Below are positions 43,170-48,752 of a DNA stretch of 48,752 nt, in pieces. A model generated the notes under the pieces. That model saw only the letters and a program-made list of their open reading frames with translations, ran no database searches and was not told where the DNA came from. The translations under genes and the position numbers were made by a program. The number at the start of each line of letters is the position of its first letter. Position 1 is the stretch's first letter. Origin of the DNA: Chloroflexota bacterium (lineage in GTDB: Bacteria > Chloroflexota > Anaerolineae > Anaerolineales > Villigracilaceae); the NCBI GenBank assembly GCA_024224815.1, contig JAAENC010000140.1, positions 1 through 48,752 of the forward strand, given 5' to 3'.

Positions 43170-43703
43170 TTATGGAGATGTAGAAGCGTCTAGCTCTTCT
43201 TTTTTCTTTTCTTTACCTTTTAACGGATAAACCAAAAGGCTGTATAAAAAGAAGAACATTGCTGTGGGCGGTGTAGCCAGAGCAAAGGCTTGAAAGCGCG
43301 ATGTGGCTGTGGTGCGTGAGCGTACATCAAAATTTAGGTATCGAGAGGGTTGAAATGTGCAGCCTAAAGTGTATTTATTTGCATTTTCCATCAGAAGGCT
43401 TGCGCTGGAGTCGGCAGGAATCCAGAGTGGCCCAAGTTCGTGCGGCACATCATCTTTATTTGTAACCAGCAATGTGTCGCCGATGACAAAGGTCAGTTCT
43501 GATGGGATGCTTGGGTCAGCTTGGCCAGCTTCCACTTTTTTTGCTGTTCCCGCAGGGATAGATATTTCTACAGTTTCCGGGGGACGGTCTGTTTTTTCTT
43601 TTAGGAGAAAGTGTGCGCCTTCATTAACAATTCCCACAAATATTAATGAGAAAAGAAATACGATAATGAAACGTTTTCTATACAAAGGAAAATCTTTTTG
43701 CAT
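43170..43703 (-). CDS. Membrane-anchored cupredoxin-like protein without full copper site
   Basis: A 177-residue protein with membrane helices near residues 10-33 and 140-162. The external part between them resembles a cupredoxin: F-V-I-G-D-T-L-L-V-T-N-K-D-D-V-P-H-E-L-G with His88, then Y-T-L-G-C with Cys115. The loop after the Cys should supply a second His and a Met, but here reads T-F-Q-P-S-R-Y-L-N-F-D, with neither. It lies directly between the Sco and SURF1 genes, 8 bases after the Sco stop. A role in oxidase copper assembly is plausible but inferred from context alone. Confidence 0.6.
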   Translation of the reverse strand: MQKDFPLYRKRFIIVFLFSLIFVGIVNEGAHFLLKEKTDRPPETVEISIPAGTAKKVEAGQADPSIPSELTFVIGDTLLVTNKDDVPHELGPLWIPADSSASLLMENANKYTLGCTFQPSRYLNFDVRSRTTATSRFQAFALATPPTAMFFFLYSLLVYPLKGKEKKKEELDASTSP

Positions 43704-43711
43704 TTTATTAT

Positions 43712-44314
43712 TTATCTCTTAAGTAAGTGAGCCAGATCGTCTGCCATTGCTTCTGCGTCCATGCCATAGGGGAAGGTAAGCTGCAGCTCTCCATTGGCGT
43801 TAACAACGTATACGCGAGCGGTATGATCTACAAGATAGCCTGCTGCGCTGGTGCTATCTTTTTTCTCACGGAATACACCGAAGTTGCCCCAAATAATTTC
43901 AAGTTCTTCTAGTGTACCACTCAAGCCGACAAAGTCAGGGTCGAAAACTTTTACGTACCCATCGAGAATAATACTTGTGTCGCGCTCGGGGTCTACGGTG
44001 ATCATGACAACTTCAATTTCAGATGCCTCGTCGCCTAAGCGTTCTTTTGCTTTTGCGAGATCACGCAGCGTTGTTGGGCAAACGTCGGGGCAAAATGTAT
44101 AGCCGAAATATAGCAAGACGAGTTTACCTTTTTGCTCAGAAAGTTGAAAGGTGGTGTCATCTGCTTGATTTAAAGAAAAGTTTTTTGCGGGGAGCGGCGG
44201 ATCGATGAGTGATCCTTGATAGGCGTAGGGTTGAGCAAAAAGTTGAAATCCGACAAATATAAGAATGCCGATTATGATGCCTGCTAATAATTGCTGTAAT
44301 AGTTTTTTTGCCAT
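43712..44314 (-). CDS. sco: SCO1/SenC copper chaperone
   Basis: Membrane-anchored thioredoxin-fold protein of 200 residues that delivers copper to the CuA site of cytochrome oxidase. One N-terminal membrane helix (about 10-27) is followed by the domain with copper ligands Cys75 and Cys79 in F-C-P-D-V-C-P and His164 in V-D-H-T-A-R-V-Y. Redox-competent and complete. The ATG at 44314 lies after the terminator of ctaE, so a separate promoter or read-through must serve it. Confidence 0.95.
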   Translation of the reverse strand: MAKKLLQQLLAGIIIGILIFVGFQLFAQPYAYQGSLIDPPLPAKNFSLNQADDTTFQLSEQKGKLVLLYFGYTFCPDVCPTTLRDLAKAKERLGDEASEIEVVMITVDPERDTSIILDGYVKVFDPDFVGLSGTLEELEIIWGNFGVFREKKDSTSAAGYLVDHTARVYVVNANGELQLTFPYGMDAEAMADDLAHLLKR

Positions 44315-44315
44315 A

Positions 44316-44369
44316 TTTAAAAAAGAATGCTACCCCAAATCTACTTAAAAATAGATTTGGGGTAGCATT
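44316..44369 (-). terminator. Terminator of the oxidase operon
   Basis: A perfect 18-bp stem (44326-44343 with 44352-44369) and an 8-nt loop, followed in the minus direction by TTCTTTTTT. It lies 7 bases after the ctaE stop and just ahead of sco. Confidence 0.9.
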
Positions 44370-44376
44370 ATATTAT

Positions 44377-44949
44377 TTACCCTACTACTGTACCGATCAG
44401 GTAAAGTGCCGGGTAGAAGAAAATCCAGACTACGTCGATGAAGTGCCAGTATGTTGCACAAGCTTCTACAGCCCAGTGTTTTTCGGCTGTGTAGAGTCCT
44501 TTGCGACCATTTCGATAAACGATCGCGAGGAAAATAACGCCTGTTAAGACATGGAAGGCGTGCATGCCTGTCATCATATAAAAGAGTGCGCCATGAGCGC
44601 CGTCGTTGGGGCCGAAGGGGGCTAGTTGCCACTCTACGCCGACCACGCCGATGAGGAATCCCACGCCCAAAACAAGGGTGATCAATGTTCCTTGCAGGAA
44701 GGTTTTTTGATCCCCGTGGGCCATTGCTGTTTCAGCGCGATTCATGAAGAAGGAGCTTACCAGCAATACTGCGGTAACGATCAATCCGAGGGTTTGTTCC
44801 AAGTGGGGGCGGGTGTATCCCATCAGGTAAAAGCGGGAAACAAGTAAGCCGCCGAAGAAGAAAGCATCGGAAACGAGGAATAACCATAAGCCCAGGCGAT
44901 TGGTGCCTAGTTTGTATTTGTATTCAGAGCGAATATCAGCAGTAGACAT
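44377..44949 (-). CDS. ctaE: Cytochrome c oxidase subunit III
   Basis: A 190-residue membrane protein with five predicted helices, the short type found in caa3 oxidases (without the first two helices of the long form). Typical parts are N-R-L-G-L-W-L-F-L-V-S-D-A, G-A-L-F-Y-M-M-T-G-M-H-A-F-H-V, and W-H-F-I-D-V-V-W-I-F near the C-terminus. Its ATG overlaps the previous stop by one base (TAATG), so it is translationally coupled to ctaF. Confidence 0.95.
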   Translation of the reverse strand: MSTADIRSEYKYKLGTNRLGLWLFLVSDAFFFGGLLVSRFYLMGYTRPHLEQTLGLIVTAVLLVSSFFMNRAETAMAHGDQKTFLQGTLITLVLGVGFLIGVVGVEWQLAPFGPNDGAHGALFYMMTGMHAFHVLTGVIFLAIVYRNGRKGLYTAEKHWAVEACATYWHFIDVVWIFFYPALYLIGTVVG

Positions 44950-45155
44950 TAGTGTGTCTCCTCTTCATTAAATAAACGAGGCAGGTGCATATAGTGTTGT
45001 ATTACGAACCATGCTTTTAGAATGGCGATGCCAAAGAGCACGCCCCACCATGGGAATCCGGAAACAGATACCCAGTATTCGGCTAAGGTTAATACTGCCA
45101 GGAGTATAAATACATAAACTCCAAATTTTAGTGCTTGTTTTTTCTTATCATCCAT
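44949..45155 (-). CDS. ctaF: Cytochrome c oxidase subunit IV
   Basis: A 68-residue membrane protein with two helices and the subunit IV pattern (A-L-K-F-G-V-Y-V-F-I-L-L-A-V-L-T, W-F-V-I-Q-H-Y-M-H-L). Position between ctaD and ctaE supports the call. It starts 9 bases after the ctaD stop. Confidence 0.85.
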   Translation of the reverse strand: MDDKKKQALKFGVYVFILLAVLTLAEYWVSVSGFPWWGVLFGIAILKAWFVIQHYMHLPRLFNEEETH

Positions 45156-45164
45156 GAGAATCTC

Positions 45165-47021
45165 CTATTTGTCCGACATTGTTATATATGTGGAACCTTC
45201 CAGACCGTAGTCGTAAGGCTCGCCAGTCACTTTGAAGGGATGATCTGTGTAGTTATGTTCCGGAATGGGGGTTGGTAATTGCCATTCTGGGGAACGTGAG
45301 TTCCAGGGATTGCTTTCAGCCACTTCGCCTTGCTTGGCACTTTTTATTAGATTATAGATAAAGATCAATACTGAGACAAAGATCGTAAACCCTGCAATGG
45401 TGATGACTAAGTGAGAGTTGTCAAAATTGAGGGCGGGATCATAGTCACCGATGCGACGGCGCATTCCTAATAGGCCAATATACATTTGCCAAAGGGATTG
45501 TACGTAGAATGCGGGGAACATGAGCCAGAAATGCAGCTTTCCGAGTTTTTCACTGTACATGCGTCCTGTGATTTTAGGATACCAGTAGTAGAATGCTGCA
45601 AAGAAGGGGAACATAAAGCCACCAAACATTGTTGCATGGAAGTGGCCTACAATCCAATAGGTGTCATGTAGATGTAAATCGGTAGCTACTGTTGCGTTTG
45701 GGGGGCCTGTGAGGCCACCGAGCAAGAAGACAGAGACTGCACCCAATGTAAATAACATGGGCGTAGGGAAGGTGATTTTGCCGCGCCATAAAGTACCAAC
45801 CCAACTAAAGAATTTCACTCCAGTAGGGACAGCAACGAGCATTGTGCTGTACATAAATGGTACGCGGAGATATTCTTCCATACCTGCTGTGAACATGTGG
45901 TGTGCCCAAACGAAGAAACCGACCAAGGCGATGGCCATGGAGGATACGGCAATCCATTTGTAGCCAAAGAGGGGTTTGCGTGAGAAGACGGGCAGAAGTT
46001 CACTGATCATACCAAGCCCGGGCAAGATGAAAACGTATACCGCAGGGTGAGAATAGAACCAGAATAGGTGTTGGAATAAGACGACGTTCCCGCCGTTTGC
46101 TGGGTCGAAAAATCCCATTCCAAAAAGGCGTTGGAACATGACCATTTGGAAGGAGAGGGCAATTAATTGTGTTGCAGTTAAACTAATAATTGATGTTGCA
46201 ACAGAAGCCCAAACGAAGATGGGCATTCGGAAGTAGTTCATTCCTGGGGCACGCATCCTAATTACTGTGACAATGATATTTAGCGAGCCAAGAATGGATG
46301 ATAGCCCGATGACGTAAACACCCAGGAAAAACATTTGCATGCCCAAAGGCGCTCGTGCGCTTAATGGGGGATAGGCCGTCCAGCCTGTATCAAAACCGCC
46401 CAAGAAGAGACTGATTACAACCAGGAGCGCACTGGGTGCGTTAAGCCAGTATGCAAAGGCATTTAAGCGAGGGAATGCCATGTCGCTGGCCCCGATCATT
46501 AAGGGGACCAGATAGTTGGACATGGCTCCGATGCCTAAAAGGATTGCGGCGATCATGACGATGCCATGTAAGCCAATCAGGCTGTTAAAGAGGCCTAGAT
46601 CGAGAAATTGTAATTTTGCTGCCGCCAACTCTGTGCGGAAGATCATGGCAAATGTGCCTGCCATCCCTAGCAAAATGATCGATGTTACACCATATTGGAT
46701 ACCGATTACTTTGTGATCGTAGGAAATATTGTAATATTTCGCCCATTTGGGTTGACTGGGGTCAGCTTCAATATGATCCGAAGTTTCTTCACCTTTAGCC
46801 CATTTAAACCAATCACTAAATGCGCCGACACCAATCAAAAAGGTGAATACGCCAACAAAGGTGCCGCCTACCCATACCGGTTCAGCATTCCACGCAGGCA
46901 ATCCCATCAAAAGGCGGATGAGCATAACAAATCCCATCCCAGCCAATGAACCAATAACCTGAAAAACAATACCGCGGACTAAACCGAGAGACAGGAACTT
47001 AACTTTTTTGTTTTCGTCCAT
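45165..47021 (-). CDS. ctaD: Cytochrome c oxidase subunit I, A2 type
   Basis: Catalytic subunit of a heme-copper oxygen reductase, 618 residues with 12 core helices and extra N- and C-terminal parts. The heme and CuB ligands are present: L-H-G-I-V-M (heme a His), F-Y-S-H-P-A-V-Y (CuB His and the crosslinked Tyr), A-H-H-M-F-T (two CuB His), and V-G-H-F-H-A-T (both heme His). In the helix VI motif the usual Glu of A1 enzymes is Ala, and the Y-S pair before His-Pro is the mark of A2 enzymes. The ATG at 47021 has AGGAG; an earlier ATG at 47039 overlaps ctaC. Confidence 0.97.
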   Translation of the reverse strand: MDENKKVKFLSLGLVRGIVFQVIGSLAGMGFVMLIRLLMGLPAWNAEPVWVGGTFVGVFTFLIGVGAFSDWFKWAKGEETSDHIEADPSQPKWAKYYNISYDHKVIGIQYGVTSIILLGMAGTFAMIFRTELAAAKLQFLDLGLFNSLIGLHGIVMIAAILLGIGAMSNYLVPLMIGASDMAFPRLNAFAYWLNAPSALLVVISLFLGGFDTGWTAYPPLSARAPLGMQMFFLGVYVIGLSSILGSLNIIVTVIRMRAPGMNYFRMPIFVWASVATSIISLTATQLIALSFQMVMFQRLFGMGFFDPANGGNVVLFQHLFWFYSHPAVYVFILPGLGMISELLPVFSRKPLFGYKWIAVSSMAIALVGFFVWAHHMFTAGMEEYLRVPFMYSTMLVAVPTGVKFFSWVGTLWRGKITFPTPMLFTLGAVSVFLLGGLTGPPNATVATDLHLHDTYWIVGHFHATMFGGFMFPFFAAFYYWYPKITGRMYSEKLGKLHFWLMFPAFYVQSLWQMYIGLLGMRRRIGDYDPALNFDNSHLVITIAGFTIFVSVLIFIYNLIKSAKQGEVAESNPWNSRSPEWQLPTPIPEHNYTDHPFKVTGEPYDYGLEGSTYITMSDK

Positions 47022-47031
47022 TTTTATGCTC

Positions 47032-48048
47032 CTATTCATGCTCGCTTAAACTTTCAATATACTCAACCACATCGAGAATTTGTTCCTCGGTCATGCTTTC
47101 ACCTGTGGGTGGCATAAGGACATTCTCATAACCTTCAACAATCGTTGCTTGCGGATCTACGATGGATTCGTAGAGATAATCATCATCCACAACAACAGTT
47201 GTGCCATCTATTAAAGTTTCTGTGCTTTGATAGAGATCAAGCCAGGTAGGTCCTATACGCTCGCTTCCATCTGTAGAGTGACAAGCCTGACAACCAAATT
47301 GTTGCGACCAGACTTCTCCTCGTTCTGCTGCATCGCCAGAAGGGCCACCCTGTTGTTCTTCTACCCACTCTTCAAAATCGCTGACTTCCATGACGATAAC
47401 GTCTGCAAGCATATAAGCGTGTTCTGTCCCGCACATTTCTGCACAGCGGACTTTATAATTACCCAATTCTGTTGGTGTAACCCGTAGCTCACGCTCCATC
47501 CCCTCACCAGGAAGTGCATCTTGCTTTACTCGAAATTCAGGGACCCAAAAAGAATGAATTACATCTGTAGATGTCATCATCAAGAGAGCTTGGCGGTCAA
47601 CTGGCAGGCGTAATTCTGATGAGGAGAATTCGTAATCGTCATAATCAAACCGCCACGACCACTGGGAGCCAACGACGGTAATGTTATAAGCATTGGGATC
47701 AGCACGTCGCGTTTCTGCGAGAGCTGTTGCACCTAAAAAGGAAAAATACATTACGATTGCAAGAGGCACAATAGTCCATACAATTTCCAGTCCCGTGTGC
47801 CCTTCAAAGTGATCTCCATCTTTATTTTCACCTGGTTTTTGTCGAAAAACGACAAAACTATAGAGCATAAAGCCTATGATGAGTGAAAAAAGGAAGGATA
47901 TTACCCAAATATGTTTGGTAAATAGCTCATCAATAGCTTCCCCTTGTACGCTGGCAAGCTCAGGCATATACCCTACTTTATCTAGCCCAAAGCCTATCAA
48001 CACAGTTAAGATAATGACCAAAATAGCCACTCTAATAAAGTGCTTCAT
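47032..48048 (-). CDS. ctaC: Cytochrome c oxidase subunit II with fused cytochrome c (caa3 type)
   Basis: A 338-residue membrane protein, first gene of the oxidase operon. After an N-terminal membrane segment and two helices (about 45-68, 88-112) comes the CuA domain: His165, Cys202, Cys206, His210 and Met213 in R-C-A-E-M-C-G-T-E-H-A-Y-M. A C-terminal cytochrome c domain begins near residue 242, with heme attachment C253-x-x-C256-H257 and a Met in L-M-P-P. It delivers electrons directly to the CuA centre. The ATG at 48048 has GAGGAG upstream; the longer frame is unlikely. Confidence 0.96.
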   Translation of the reverse strand: MKHFIRVAILVIILTVLIGFGLDKVGYMPELASVQGEAIDELFTKHIWVISFLFSLIIGFMLYSFVVFRQKPGENKDGDHFEGHTGLEIVWTIVPLAIVMYFSFLGATALAETRRADPNAYNITVVGSQWSWRFDYDDYEFSSSELRLPVDRQALLMMTSTDVIHSFWVPEFRVKQDALPGEGMERELRVTPTELGNYKVRCAEMCGTEHAYMLADVIVMEVSDFEEWVEEQQGGPSGDAAERGEVWSQQFGCQACHSTDGSERIGPTWLDLYQSTETLIDGTTVVVDDDYLYESIVDPQATIVEGYENVLMPPTGESMTEEQILDVVEYIESLSEHE

Positions 48049-48310
48049 AAATACTCTCCTCTTTAACTGTAAATAAAATTTAGGGGTTCCCTCAAATGCC
48101 TCCCCACCTCCAGGCACATACTTAAAAGAAAGATGTGCACGTCCCCGTTCAATATATCAAGAAGGGCTTTGGCTGTCACTCACCCCGTCATCGCCTAAAA
48201 GGATGATATTTAAATCACCCCCCCAAAAACTCAAAATAATCCCCTAATTAGACCAAAATAGAAGTATTATGTTAAGACTATATTAAGTAATTTTAAGGAA
48301 AATGGTGAAC

Positions 48311-48752
48311 ATGAGAAAAACACACTTATTATTCGGCTTGCTTCTACTACTAACGGTTCTTATCTTGGTAGCTTGTGAGGCTCCAGCCACATTGACAGTT
48401 GTCCCTTCTCCTGTTTCAGAAGAAAGTGCCGCGCCTGAACCTGAAGAAACTCAGGCTCCAGAAGCGACTCCTGAAGCGGAAGCTGAGGCTGAAAGCATGG
48501 CAGGTGCTGCCGCAAAAGCAGTCGATCTGATCGGCGCTTGGGCAGATGCCGGTGCTTCTGAAATGAATGCCTTTGAGTACACAGGTGTAGATGGCAATAC
48601 TTACGAAGGTACCTTCGAAGTAGATATTTTGCCTCTCTTCACCGCAAATGGTCTCTGGTTCGATGGCGCACAAGCCTGCACAGGTTGTCACTTTGCAGCT
48701 TCTGAGAATTCCTACCATGAGATGGATCTCACCTCTTATGCTGGCGTTATGG
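48311..48752 (+). CDS. Lipoprotein with c-type heme motif (partial, runs off the end)
   Basis: The start of an exported lipoprotein cut by the window end; 147 codons visible. A signal peptide ends in L-V-A-C with the Cys at residue 22, followed by a Pro/Glu/Ala-rich linker up to about residue 62. Further on lies a heme-c attachment motif, A-C-T-G-C-H-F, followed by S-Y-H-E-M-D-L, which supplies possible axial His or Met ligands. The starting codon may instead be GTG at 48305, which has better spacing to an AAGGA site. It is transcribed divergently from the caa3 oxidase, so an electron-donor role is plausible. Confidence 0.7.
   Translation, partial: MRKTHLLFGLLLLLTVLILVACEAPATLTVVPSPVSEESAAPEPEETQAPEATPEAEAEAESMAGAAAKAVDLIGAWADAGASEMNAFEYTGVDGNTYEGTFEVDILPLFTANGLWFDGAQACTGCHFAASENSYHEMDLTSYAGVM

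Overview
The window looks like chromosome of an aerobically respiring member of the Chloroflexota, most likely class Anaerolineae. This is inferred from content, not from a marker gene. The hints are: lipoproteins and envelope proteins with long Thr/Pro-rich linkers right after the lipobox or membrane anchor; many YkuD L,D-transpeptidases; a caa3-type oxidase operon with a CtaA-half/CtaB fusion; and intergenic regions packed with palindromic repeats. No rRNA, tRNA, transposase, phage or CRISPR array was seen.

Layout. (1) 1-2056: a Thr/Pro-rich lipoprotein and plsY, both on the minus strand. (2) 2283-21768, plus strand except one gene: a roughly 19 kb surface-glycan region. It has two GT-B-like polysaccharide enzymes, two PAPS-dependent sulfotransferases, a bifunctional ATP sulfurylase/APS kinase that makes PAPS, three GT-C-like multi-membrane glycosyltransferases, a Gfo/Idh/MocA oxidoreductase, an SDR, a CMP-nonulosonate synthetase fused to a KdsC-like phosphatase, a NeuB-type synthase and a histidine phosphatase. 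Small AT-rich orphan genes lie between them. (3) 21910-26811: small regulatory and stress genes (PilZ protein, small winged-helix protein, substrate-binding-like lipoprotein, Hsp20, [Fe-S]-type Rrf2 regulator, LURP-one protein). (4) 26838-32482, minus strand: a cell-wall cluster with one amidase and four L,D-transpeptidases, partly translationally coupled. (5) 32644-38000: flavin reductase, AMMECR1 protein, CDP-paratose-2-epimerase-like protein, UPF0104 membrane protein and LepA. (6) 38024-48752: a membrane protein, heme A synthase, then a minus-strand oxidase block (ctaC-ctaD-ctaF-ctaE, then sco, a cupredoxin-like protein, SURF1 and the CtaA/CtaB fusion). A divergent lipoprotein cytochrome c runs off the end.

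How the genes work together. In region 2 the sulfate activator and two sulfotransferases sit among nonulosonic-acid synthesis and activation genes and membrane glycosyltransferases. The economical reading is a sulfated, acidic (nonulosonate-containing) surface glycan, which I consider the best candidate for an undescribed system here. Region 4 would remodel peptidoglycan and make 3-3 crosslinks. Region 6 encodes an A2-type caa3 oxygen reductase with its copper (Sco) and heme (CtaA, CtaB, SURF1) assembly factors.

Several families of palindromic elements fill many intergenic gaps, often ending next to a stop codon or ribosome binding site. One copy lies in frame inside a membrane glycosyltransferase gene. 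All family names come from motif recognition by eye; no database search was run.
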